Part shown: in pieces, positions 52,669-62,975 of the stretch
Layout: each line of letters starts with the position of its first letter
Numbering within the stretch: position 1 is the stretch's first letter
Assembly: GCA_004431415.1 (NCBI GenBank)
Contig: QPMI01000167.1
Location: 62,001 to 126,000, forward strand
DNA length: 64,000 bases
DNA from: Cyanophora paradoxa
Lineage: Eukaryota; Glaucocystophyceae; Cyanophorales; Cyanophoraceae
Direction of reading: 5' to 3'
Translations under genes and position numbers: made by a program
Notes under the pieces: generated by a model
What the model was told of the DNA's origin: nothing
Database searches by the model: none
What the model saw: only the letters and a program-made list of their open reading frames with translations

Positions 52669-55600
52669 TCAGGCGGCGGAGAGATCGTCGGCGGTGATGG
52701 CGTAGTAGACGCTCTCGCCTGCGCGGCGGCGTGAGGGCTCGGGGGCGGGGCGGGGCGGGCGGGGCGGGCCGTTGCCGGCGATCTCGTCGATGCGCGAGAC
52801 GGGGCTGTACTTGTCGTTCCAGACCTCGACGACCTCGCGCCCGAACTGCAGCGACGCGTACTTGAGCAGCTGGCCCATCCCCTGCTCCGGCACCGGGATC
52901 GAGACGACGAGCCCCTGCGCGTTCCCCGACACCCGCGCCAGATGCACCTGCTCGCCACCCCGCTCGGGGCGCGCCGGGGAGGGAGGCGGGGGCGGGGCGG
53001 GACCATGGCGGGGGGCGTGCGGGAGGAGGAGCCGCGGGAGGGCCCGGCGGAGTTGGCGCAGAGCGAGGTGCGCCCGAGGGTCTCGTCCTCGCTCGAGCCG
53101 ACGCTCGGCGGCACGCTCGCGCACTCCGCCCGCATCGTCTCCACCCCCTCCCCCCCCGAGAGCGAGGCGCCCTCCGGCAAGGCCCCCGAGGCGGGGCTCA
53201 CGCGCCCGAGCTGCCGCGCCTCGGCCTCCCGGGCCCGCTCGGCCTCCGCGAAGGCGGCGACGACGCCGCGGGAGCCGAGGGCGCCGGCGTGCGCGGCCCC
53301 GTGCGCGTGCATCCGCGGCACCTCGTACGGCGCCGCCCGCCCTCCCCGTGGTGCCGCCGCTGCGCCGGGCCCCAGCTCCCGCCCTGCCCCCCCTTCAGGC
53401 CCCCCGGGGGGAAAAGGAGGGGGCGGGCGCCGGGGGCGAGCGGGGCACCTCGGGGCGCATGCCGATGGCCTGGCCGGGCTCGGGGTAACTCGCCGCGGCG
53501 CGCGCCTCAACCTTGACGGCCTGCGGCGGCCCGCCTCACGCCCGAGACCGAGACCCCCGGGGCTCGCCGGGCCGCCGGGGACCGCCGCACCTGGGCCGAC
53601 GGGGCCACCAGGACGGGCGCAGCGGGCGTCGCCTCCGCCGCCCGCCCCTCGGGGATCGAATGGACGGGCCGCGGGGGCAGGCCGGCCGGCGTGAGCGGCA
53701 GCGGCGTCGGCAGCTCTGCGGCAGACTTCACGGCCCCAGGCGGCGCTCCGCCTGCGGGAGGCGCGCGCGTCAGGAGGCGGCTCGCGGGGGCCGGCGGGGG
53801 GCCGGCGGGCAGGTGCGGTGCGGGACACCTAACGCGAGGGCGGCGGGGAGCGGGACTGGAAGCGGCACGAGCTGACAGGGCTCCTCGAGGAGGGGCGGCG
53901 GGGAGCGCTCCGCGTCAGCGGGGCCGCGCAGGGCGTCGGCGGCCGCGAGCGGAGGCGCTGGGCGGCCGCCCAGAGCATCCCGAAGGCTTCGGCGGCCGCC
54001 TCGCGCGCTCCGGCCCCTCCACCACCGGCACCGACCCGTCCTCCTCCCTGCGCCGGCCTCACGCGGGGGCCGGTGGCGGGCCGGGGCGGAGCGGGGCGCG
54101 GCGCACAGCTCAGGGGCCTCGGCGTCGTGCTCGCTCGCGCGGCGCCCGCTGGCGCGGGGCACGATGTACTGCCGGAAGAGGTCCGAGTCGCTGCGCCCCG
54201 CCCTCTCAGGCCCGGGCGGGGCAGCGGGGGAGGCGGCGGCACCGGTCGCGGAAGCGCTTGCCACAGGGCCGCTCGGAGCCGGAGTGGATGCCGAGGCCGG
54301 AGAACTCGGCGAGGTTGCTGCGGGCGGTGGGCGGGGCGGGGCGGGGCAGGCGGCGGGCGGACGCACGCCGAGGGCGAGCACTCGCTCGGCGAGGTCGCAT
54401 CCGCCTCCGCCCTGCGCCCCCGCCCGCCCCGTCGCCCCCCGCCCCACTCGCCGCGGCGGGGCGGGCGCACCCCGAGGGGGCGATGGAGAGGGCGAGGAAG
54501 GGGGCGCGGCGGGGGGCGGCGGCGCGGCGGAGGGGGCGGCGGGGGGCGTCGGAGGAGCCGTTGGAGGAGGCGACGGAGGCGATGTCGTGCTCCCGCTCCG
54601 CCTCCTCCTCCGAGGAGCCCGTCTCCGAGTCCCCGCCCCGCAGGCTCTCCAGCAGCGCGCCCCCGCCCCGCACCCGCTTCGTCGTCCGCGCTGGCCCCGG
54701 ACCCGCCTCGGCCCCGCGGCCCCGGGAGGCCGGGGGGCGGGGGCGGGGCGGGGCGGACCGGCGCGCTCGGCGAGGCCGGCCTCGGCGGGGAACTCGGGCT
54801 CGAGGCCCGCGTTGATCCGCTCCCGCTTCCGCCGGTAGCACGGCAGGCACATCCCTGCACCCGCCTCGCAGGCGCCCGGCGGCGGCGGGGAGGCAGGCGG
54901 GCACCCTTGGCGTGGTGCTTGGCTTCCTTGTGGGGACAGTTCCACACCTTCATCGCTGCCCGGTTCACCCGCTGCGCCGCCCCCCGCGCCCCGGCGCCGC
55001 CCTCTGCCGCCCCCGCTCAAGCGAGCCGCTGCGCGACGCCGACCTCCTGGGCGCGCACCGGCAACCAAGGCCTGGGCGGAAGCCGACGCGAGCTCAGCGG
55101 CGGCGCTCTCGGTCGGCGGGAGCGTGGAGAGGTTGTGCATCGCCAGGGCCTGCCCCGCGCGCGGCGTTGAGCCTCGCAGGTGCTGCGGACCCCGGAGAGC
55201 CGCGGCGCGCGGACCGTCGGGAAGTCGCGGTCCAGGCCGGCATTGATGCGGTCCCTCGCGTGTCGGTAGCACGGCAGGCACATTCCTGCGGCCGCCTCAG
55301 CCGTGGCGGGGCGGGGCCGGCGCGATGCCGCGTCGCACCCTTGGCGTGGTGCTTGGCGTTCACGTGCGGGCAGCAAATGATCTTGCCGAGGCGCACGCGG
55401 CGGGGCGTGCCCGAGCCGGCCCCCCGCGACGGCACGAACTCGTCGTCCTCCTTGCCTGCCGCCGCACTGAGGCCCCGTCCGACACCCCCGCCGACCAAGC
55501 ACGCGGCGAACCTTCGCCCCCGCTCTCCGAGTGGCCCGAGTCGTCGGCGTCGGCGGCACTGCGGTACTCGGCCGAGGCAACGTGGTGCTGCGTCGCCGCC

Positions 55601-56938
55601 GCGGCGGGGTGCGCGCCGCCCTGCCGCCCACGCCGCGCCGTGTCCCTCTCGAGGCCGGCGTTGACGCGGTCGCGGAAGCGCCGGTAGCACGGGAGGCACA
55701 TGCCTGCGGGTGAGCAGAGTCGAGGGGAGGGAGGTTGCTCGGAGGGTGCCGGCGAGGCGGCCGGGGACGCACCCTTGGCGTGGTGGCGGGCGTCCGTGTG
55801 CGGGCAGTTCGTGATGGGGGTGATCTCCCGGTGCACCGTGCGGCGCGCGCGGGCCCCTGGAGCCGCCGCGTGCTCGTCGCCTGCGAGGCCGCGCGAATCA
55901 AATCCTTTGAGGTTCACGAGGGCGGCTGCCCGCGAACCGGAGGAGGCGTTGCCGGATTCCCAGTCGCCGCTCTCGGCGCCGGAGAAGCGGGACTCGACGA
56001 GGAACGGGTTGGGGGAGAGCTGCCTGATCTCGTGGGTCCCGCTGATCTCGACGGACGTCGCGCCGAGCTCCGCCGCCTCGTTAGATGCCGTCTGGAGCAT
56101 CCGGTGGCCCCGTGACGACATCGTGCACCCGCTGCCGCAGCGAGCACGTCAGGCCGAAAGAGGAAAAAACAAAAAAAGTTCGAGAGACATTCAACAAAAA
56201 TCAAGAGGATAGCGTACCTGGCCACCAAGCTGTGCAAGGCGCATTGTGGCTCGCGGATCAACCGAACGAGAGAATCGCAGGCGTCGTCGGAGAGCTTGAC
56301 GTTGTGCAGCTTCATCGTCCGCACGTTCGAGCACGCGTCAAACACGCGATGCAGAAGGGACACCGCCGATCGTCGCTTCAGCACGTTGTCGACGAAGTCG
56401 GAGTCCGAGATGTGGAGGTCCACGATGGCGGACGCCGCGAGGGTCGACTCGAAAGCGTGAGCGTTGGCTCCCGCCGAGATAAGGCACTTGGATAGAATCA
56501 GGCCCGTGATATGCGGAGAGGCCGAGATGGTGGTCACATGCTCCACGTCCAGAGTTGTGTCGCTGAGTTTGAGCGCGCGCAAGGTCTCCATGCGCCCTAT
56601 CGCGCTGGCAAGGTCACCCATGCTGTCACTGAGCGAAGCAGGCAAATCCAGCTCTGCGCGCGACCGGGAACACCGATCGTCGGAAGAGCAGTGCGACGTC
56701 GGGGGGGCGTCGGGGGCGACGCGTACGCACCCAGATAAGCGATCTGGGACCTTAACAGAAGCAGGCACAGTTGCGGAACGCACTCCCGGGGGACACACCC
56801 CTTGTCCCCAAAACACAGACGGACTCCTGGGGCGGAAATGGGCAATATCCTACTTTGTAGAGCTTTCATGGTCGCTGACGACACCGAGATGATCTCCCCG
56901 ATGCTGGCACTGCCCAGGGAGAACCCCCGAGCGGCCAT
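52669..56938 (-). CDS. LRR protein with three tandem Cys/His modules and a doublecortin/ubiquitin-like C-terminal segment
   Basis: The ATG (complement of 56936-56938) gives MAARGFSLGSASIGEIISVS. A leucine-rich repeat region follows: LASAIGRMETLRALKLSDTT, VTTISASPHITGLILSKCLI, ASAIVDLHISDSDFVDNVLK and NVRTMKLHNVKLSDDACDSL. A phase-2 intron joins it in frame to MSSRGHRMLQTASNEAAELG. Three modules then follow, each split by an intron at the same phase-1 position: NCPHTDARHHAKG/MCLPCYRRFRDRVNAGL, CCPHVNAKHHAKG/MCLPCYRHARDRINAGL, NCPHKEAKHHAKG/MCLPCYRRKRERINAGL. The Cys/His pattern suggests zinc binding. Between them are Pro/Ala/Ser-rich acidic linkers. The C-terminal exon VHLARVSGNAQGLVVSIPVP, GMGQLLKYASLQFGREVVEV and ESVYYAITADDLSAA resembles a doublecortin or ubiquitin-like fold (tentative), with the stop at 52669-52671. 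The overall function is unknown. That it is one gene is supported by frame but is not proven. Confidence 0.6.
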
Positions 56939-57319
56939 CGCGATCTCTCACGTATAAAACGGCACGATCCTTGCTCGCTGGAGGGCGCCCGACGATCCTT
57001 GTTCGCTCGAGGCGTCCGACGTCGGAAGGATTCTACTGCTGGTCCCGGCGTCGCTGCTTCTCAGGCGGCTTCAGATCTTTCTGCGTACCCCCTCGAACCG
57101 AAGCCAGGAAGCCTCGCCGCCGGCGCGATCGGAAGCGTACGTGCTCGATCATCGGATGCGCGATCCGCAGCTCCTCGCCCGGCCCAGCGGCCGGGTCGCG
57201 CTTTAATTTGATTACGACTTTACAATTTTCAGCGGCATAGCTAGTACTAGTGCATTTACATAGTGCTGGCCAGCCCCGGGCACATGCATATGGCACCCCG
57301 GCTTGTGCAATACATTACA

Positions 57320-57500
57320 TGGCACCCCGCGCTGCAGCCCCGGCCCCACCGCCGACGACGGCCGCGGGCCGAGCCCGGGGCCCGGGGTGGAGCGGCCGCG
57401 CCGGGCCGGGGACGGGGGTGGAGCGGCCGGGGACGCGTACGTATACGTATACGGGCCGGGGGCCCGGGTGGAGCGGCCGGCGGGGCGGATCCGGAGGGCC
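57320..57500 (+). repeat. Dispersed repeat C, copy 1
   Basis: GGCACCCCGCGCTGCAGCCC, then CACCGCCGACGACGGCCGCG and GGCCGAGCCCGGG, followed by tandem GGGTGGAGCGGCCGGGGAC-type units. It matches 63655-63775, which lies inside an intron region of the GLTP-like gene. The tandem units are interrupted here by a GTATACGTATAC insertion. Confidence 0.8.
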
Positions 57501-58784
57501 CCAGGGCCCGAAAAGGTAGACCACTCATTGCCTCGTGGGCGTGGTTGGCCATGGGGAGGATATCGTGTGAGGCCACTAGGGGTGCAAAAACGGCCGACTT
57601 TTGAAACTTTTTAAAAACCATGCCAAACATGTCGGGAGACCCTCCCGACACCCCCGGGCCCTGTGCACGCTCGCTTTTTTTTGAAATTATCGAAATATCG
57701 ATATCAGCCTTTTCCGGGCATTATCTGGGGGGGGGAGGAACCAGAACCGAACTTGGCGGATTCGAACCGGGCTAAAAGTTCGGCGACCGCCGGCGAGGCA
57801 GCCAGCGCACAGGCGGGCCAGCGGCGACCAGGAGCGTAGTGCTGCAGGCAGTAGGCTGCTTGATGTTGCCTCGTTGGGCGCCCACGCCACCGATTGTGCG
57901 AAGCACAGATCCGCCAGGTCCGCCGAAGCTCGCAATAGGCAACCGCGATGTTAGAGCTATAGCACCTATCGATAAGTAGCGTTTGCTCAACCTCTCGCTC
58001 TCCGGCAACATCTAGTATTCTATGGGCACTGATTCGATCAGGGCCCTCCGCCTACTTGGTCGAGCTGCGGCGCGGTTTCCCGGAATCCACCTATAGAACA
58101 GTGGAGCAGGTAGCTAGACATAGCTATTGCCGGACTGGAGACCCTCGAAGTTTAGGCTCCGGCCGGGAAACTGGCGCCCATCGCTCTCCCGTGCGCGAGC
58201 CAAGGTCCGCCGCGGCCTAACGCAGCCGCGGAGGACCCGGGAGGCTGCAGAGGTGCTCATATCTAACATGCATGGCCTATTCGTGCAGTCTAAGCCCCAC
58301 GCGCAGGTCCTTCGCGCGAGACTTGATCCGAGCGCAGCCACGCCGCAGCGGAGGAGCGCAGCCCAACCACGCCGCAGCGGAGGAGGCTCATGACTAACAC
58401 GAACATCTCGGAACGGTGCGTGTCGAAGCCCCGCGCCGCCGCGCTCGCGCGCCCCGGTCTAACTGGATCCAACCCCGGCCCGCCTCTCGCAGTCCTCGAG
58501 TCGCCATGGCATCTTTCGCCGCCTCCGAGGTCGCGCATCGCTTGCGTGTATCGCTTATGTCCCGCCAAGCCCCCGCTTCGTGGCCCGCCGCGCCCCAGGC
58601 AGATGCGCTCTCGTGTGCAATCAAGCATGTCATGCGGTTCCAGATGGCATGGCTGCGACGGCGGGGCGGTGCGGGCTGAGATGCCTAGGGCCACGAGACA
58701 CATCTATAGCTCGCGCAGAGCGCGCGTGCGGGCAGCGGCACGCGCCCCCGCCGCCAGCGGCACCTGCTCCAGAGGGCCTGGGGG

Positions 58785-59290
58785 CACCTGGGCGATTCGA
58801 TTCCGCTGCGAACTGCGAGGGCGCGACGGGCCGCCGCGAGCGCGAATCAACGCTCGCCTTGATAGAGCTTGTGTGGACGCAGCGTGGCCCTGGCGCCCGC
58901 CTCCGCAGAATGAATCCGCAGCGGAGATCGCCGGCTCCTCCAGAAGGCTTGGGGTGGGGGCACCTTCGCGATTTGATTTCGCTCCGCACAGCGAGGGTTC
59001 GCTGGGCCGCCGCTAACGCAGATCGATGCACACCTCGGTAGAGCATGTGCAGATGCATCGCGGCCCGGAGGGGTGCATCCTTAGCGGATATCGCCTGCCC
59101 CTGCACATGCCGTGTACCTGTGTACGTATGTGCGCACACCTGGACGATTTGATCTCGCTTCAAAGGCTCCGCACCGCGAGGGCTCGCAGGGCCGCCGTAG
59201 CGCGATTCGGTGAGCGCATGAATAGAGCTTGCGCGTGTGCAGCGCGGCCCTGGCGCGCGCTTCCCCAGCAGAGATTGCTCATGAGTTCCA
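58785..59290 (+). repeat. Degenerate tandem repeat, period about 176 bp, three copies
   Basis: Copies begin near 58785, 58961 and 59137 with CACCTGGGCGATTCGATTCC, CACCTTCGCGATTTGATTTC and ACACCTGGACGATTTGATCT. Each continues with CGCT..., a GCGAGGG element, GGCCGCC, TAGAGC (lines up in all) and a GCGGCCCTGGCGC-like end. Divergence between copies is substantial, so the array is old. Confidence 0.75.
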
Positions 59291-59841
59291 GTGAGCCAGT
59301 GAGTTCCTGGGCGACCGGCTGGCCCCAGCAGGCGCTCTTTGAGCCAGAATCATTATCACATGTAGCTATATCACTGCACCAAGATACAGGGTGATCCGAA
59401 GTGTTTTTGGGCCGGACCGGTCTCTTGAATTTTACTCGTAGGACCCTCTCTCAGAGTCTGGGACTTTTCAGTTTTCAAGTTCCAAAATGCCACCCTGCCA
59501 GGCTGACCTGCTCATGATGCCTGATTGAAGCATCAACTCACTCAGCAACGATGATTTCACGTCCCTGGGGGTTTTCGAGGGTGCTGAAGACGCTGGTGGT
59601 GGTACCGAGGGCCGCCGATCAAAGCCTGGGCCCGTATTCAAGAACTACTGGAAATTGGGGGCCCAGATGCCTCCTGAGTGATTCTCGCGCGCCCAGTCGC
59701 ATGCAGCGCTCAGGGCGCAGAACACAAGTCATTTACATGCTTTTGAAACAAAATATAGGCTTGATAGAGCGCTCGCGAGCCTCTGAGGCGAGAAAGCGAA
59801 GCTCCACTAAGCTACGTGGCTAAGCTGCGGCGTCGGCTGCA

Positions 59842-60800
59842 TCGCGGCCTCGTCCCCTCGCGTCCGAGGCGCTCGGGGGCGGCCCGGCGCGGGCCCCTGC
59901 GGCGGGGCGCGCGGCGGGCGGGCGGGGGAGCGCGGGCGGGGCTGCACTGGCGGGCTCGGCGGCGGCGGAGGGCGTCGGCGGGGTCGCGGCCTCGTCCCCT
60001 CGCGTCCGAGGCGCTCGGGGGCGGCCCGGCGCGGGCCCTGCGGCGGGGCGCGCGGCGGGCGGGCGGGGGCGCGGGCGGGGCTGCACGGGCGGGCTCGGCG
60101 GCGGCGGAGGGCGTCGGCGGGGTCGCGGCCTCGTCCCCTCGCGTCCGAGGCGCTCGGGGCGGCCCGGCGCGGGCCCCTGCGGCGGGGCGCGCGGCGGGCG
60201 GGCGGGGGAGCGCGGGCGGGGCTGCACGGGCGGGCTCGGCGGCGGCGGAGGGCGTCGGCGGGGTCGCGGCCTCGTCCCCTCGCGTCCGAGGCGCTCGGGG
60301 CGGCCCGGCGCGGGCCCCTGCGGCGGGGCGCGCGGCGGGCGGGCGGGGAGCGCGGGCGGGGCTGCACGGGCGGGCTCGGCGGCGGCGGAGGGCGTCGGCG
60401 GGGTCGCGGCCTCGTCCCTCGCGTCCGAGGCGCTCGGGGCGGCCCGGCGCGGGCCCCTGCGGCGGGGCGCGCGGCGGGCGGGCGGGGGAGCGCGGGCGGG
60501 GCTGCACGGGCGGGCTCGGCGGCGGCGGAGGGCGTCGGCGGGGTCGCGGCCTCGTCCCCTCGCGTCCGAGGCGCTCGGGGCGGCCCGGCGCGGGCCCCTG
60601 CGGCGGGGCGCGCGGCGGGCGGGCGGGGAGCGCGGGCGGGGCTGCACGGGCGGGCTCGGCGGCGGCGGAGGGCGTCGGCGGGGTCGCGGCCTCGTCCCCT
60701 CGCGTCCGAGGCGCTCGGGGCGGCCCGGCGCGGGCCCTGCGGCGGGGCGCGCGGCGGGCGGGCGGGGGGCGCGGGCGGGGCTGCACGGGCGGGCTCGGCG
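59842..60800 (+). repeat. GC-rich minisatellite, seven copies of about 140 bp
   Basis: TCGCGGCCTCGTCCC recurs at 59842, 59984, 60123, 60264, 60404, 60544 and 60684 (the fifth copy has one C fewer), giving a period of 139-142 bp. Copies are nearly identical apart from one-base changes in G or C runs; the last is cut at about 60800. GC content is extremely high. Because no stop codon occurs in either strand, long open frames run through it in several phases, but the period is not a multiple of three and indels shift the frame, so it is not treated as coding. Confidence 0.9.
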
Positions 60801-60804
60801 TCCA

Positions 60805-60930
60805 CTGGCGGCGCCGCGGACAGCGGCGTGTCGCGCCAGCGAGGGCGGACTTGTTCTGCGAGAGCATGATGCACGGTGGACAGCGGCGCGCCGCGCCAGC
60901 GAGTGCGGACGTGTTCTGCGAGCGCAAACT
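60805..60930 (+). repeat. Tandem duplication of about 55-60 bp
   Basis: GGACAGCGGCGTGTCGCGCC followed by AGCGAGGGCGGACTTGTTCT is repeated as GGACAGCGGCGCGCCGCGCC and AGCGAGTGCGGACGTGTTCT, directly after the minisatellite. Confidence 0.75.
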
Positions 60931-61806
60931 ATGCTCTTAGTTGTGCGGAACGCTGCTCTGGGTGCCGGCGTCGCACCGAGCTCGCCCCCGCGAAGCGCCC
61001 CGCGCTCTCCCGAGGACACTGCGGCCGCGGTCAGCGGAGGTGCCGCCAGCGGACCGCAAACGCATGTTGGGCATTGTATAGGCGCAGAAGCATGTATGTG
61101 GCACCTTCGGAAGCGATACAGCGGCACCGGGAGCGACGGATCGCCCGCAGTCACCGAAGCCGCGCAGGTCGGCCGTTCGCAAGGCGCGGAGCGTCCGCGG
61201 TGCTGGCTGTAGCTAGCTACGTGCCGGCTGGAACATATAGGACGTGCTGCCAGCGGCCAGACTAGGCCAGGCTCGCCGCGCGGGGCGTGCGACCGCGCGG
61301 AAGGCAGGGTGTCAGGTTGGTCGGCGGCGCGGGCGCCGGGGAGCTAGCCAGCACGCCCAGCTACACGCCTAGTGCTTCCGATACGTGCCCTGCGCTCTCC
61401 TGGCGCGGCGCTGCTACAGTCCGGGCCAGCTGCTTAACAGTTCCTGTACGCCCCCCGAGTAGCTCGGTTTCGCCGCAGGATAATGGATTTCCGAGTCGGC
61501 CATTTTGGGGTATACAAGGGCCTCACACGTATCTCTTCACTCCCCGTGCGTACGCGCGCGTACGCCGCGCAGGTCTCCTCCAGCTTCGCTTCCGCGCATG
61601 AGCCCGTCGAATTCGAAGCAGCGCCGCGGCAACCCTGGCGCTCCCGTAGCAGCGTGAGCTCGAGCCTCTCCCCCGCGCGCGCATTAATATTCCCGTGCGC
61701 GCGCGTAATATTCCTGATCATGACCTCGTCGCGCGCGCGCGCCCGAATTTCGAATTCGCAGCTCGGGCCGCGCTCAGCAGCGCTTCGAGTTCATGATCAG
61801 CAGCGC

Positions 61807-62223
61807 GCCACCTCCCGTGGCGCCGTGTCGGGTGCGAAGTTTTAATTTGTTTTGATCTAGAGATCAAATCCTGCATGCCTGCAGCTGTGATCGTGCACGT
61901 GACCTGACATTGCCGCCTTGCGCATGCGCAGGCTCCCCGGCCCCCCGCGGGCACCTTCCGCCCGCGGCGGGCCGTCGCCTCCCGATCCACCGGTGCTGCA
62001 ATCTTCGGCACTCCACCTAGGTGCCGGGGGGGGAGTACTCCCTCCCTCAAGGGGGCCTTTCCGTGCTCGGCCGACCGAAGCTGCTCCGGCGGTGGATGGC
62101 GGGCCCGGGGCTGGGCGCCCCTCGTGGTCCAATCCCACGAACTGGAGCCCCAAAGTTGAGATCCGTCTAGCTCGTAGACGTTCTGTCTGCAGCCTGCATG
62201 TTTAATTTCTCGAAGTACACTGA
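61807..62223 (+). repeat. Dispersed repeat A, copy 2
   Basis: Near-identical to 37919-38365 across its length, with a few indels (for example GCATGCCTGCAGC against GCATGCCTAGGCCTGCAGC). Flanked on the right by a GCGCGCGCGCGC run. Confidence 0.85.
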
Positions 62224-62508
62224 CTTCGCCTCCAGCTTCGAATTCTTTGTCCCCGCGCGCGCGCGCGCGCGCTAGCGCTGATCATGAATCATTGAATACG
62301 AATTCGAATTGAACTACTACTACAAGGCCTGGTTCAACGGTTCAACGGTTGCAGTTGAATCGAAGCAGCTCCGCGGCCGGCGGCCGCCGGGCCGCGGCCC
62401 GGCCCGAGCCCTTAAGCTTAGCTTGCAATCAATATTGGCGCTCCAGAGGCTTGCCAATTACAATTGGCGTTGCAATTGTCGCATGCGCGCGCACTAGTAC
62501 TAGTGCGG

Positions 62509-62700
62509 CGCTGGATGGCGGGCTCAGCGGCTAGCGCTAGCGCTGGGCGCGAGGCGTTAACGTTGGCCATGGTTGCATCCCGGGATCTGATCCTGGAGTC
62601 CCACGGACTGGAGCCCCATCGACGAGATCCGTCTATATCTAGCTTTAGGCCCTGAGGTGTTCTCAGCCTGCAGCTGTATATTTAATTTCTCGGAGAGGAC
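62509..62700 (+). repeat. Dispersed repeat A, strongly diverged copy (A4)
   Basis: It keeps GCTGGATGGCGGGCTCAGCG, TCCCACGGACTGGAGCCCCA, GAGATCCGTCTATATCTAGC, TGTTCTCAGCCTGCA and TTTAATTTCTCGGAGAGGAC in the same order as the other copies. Confidence 0.6.
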
Positions 62701-62975
62701 ATGTCATGGTAACGGGAAGGCTTCCAGCCTGGCAGTTCGGGATCCAGCTGCATGCGCGCATGCGCAGGGCCAGGCGCCGGCAAGGCAGAGTACTCAGTGA
62801 CTGGATCCGGAGCATGTGCAACAGTGCAAGTGGGCTACACCGACTCGCGATCGATATCGATGGCCCTAGGCCTTTCTGGGTTCACAATCAAAATCAAACA
62901 TGGCCTTGCGAAAAAAGAAGCGCGGAAAAAGCAGCATTTAAAAAGGGTGGAGGGTTGGAAGCGGGCGGGGGGTGC

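Larger units (their letters stand above)
56939..62975. other. Six-kilobase gene-poor block dominated by repeats
   Basis: No gene is supported. Listed separately: repeat C (57320-57500), a 176-bp tandem array (58785-59290), a 140-bp GC minisatellite (59842-60800), a 50-bp duplication (60805-60930), repeat A copies (61807-62223 and 62509-62700). Between them lies mixed sequence with GCGCGCGC runs (61670-61740, 62250-62275) and CTAGTACTAG palindromes. Several long open frames here are artefacts of high-GC repeats. Confidence 0.6.

Noticed and set aside
57740-57840. Possible tRNA on the minus strand (GGTTCGAATCC-like T loop)
   Set aside because: The T-stem does not pair over five bases and no matching 5' acceptor stem exists 70-90 bases away.
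58630-59163. Minus-strand open frame of 177 codons
   Set aside because: It runs through the degenerate 176-bp tandem repeat and shows no family motif.
59842-60800. CRISPR-like array
   Set aside because: The repeats are directly adjacent 140-bp units without unique spacers, and the context is eukaryotic.
59807-61154. Open frames of 350-450 codons on both strands across the minisatellite
   Set aside because: They arise from a stop-free 140-bp repeat; the period is not a multiple of three and indels shift the frame between copies.
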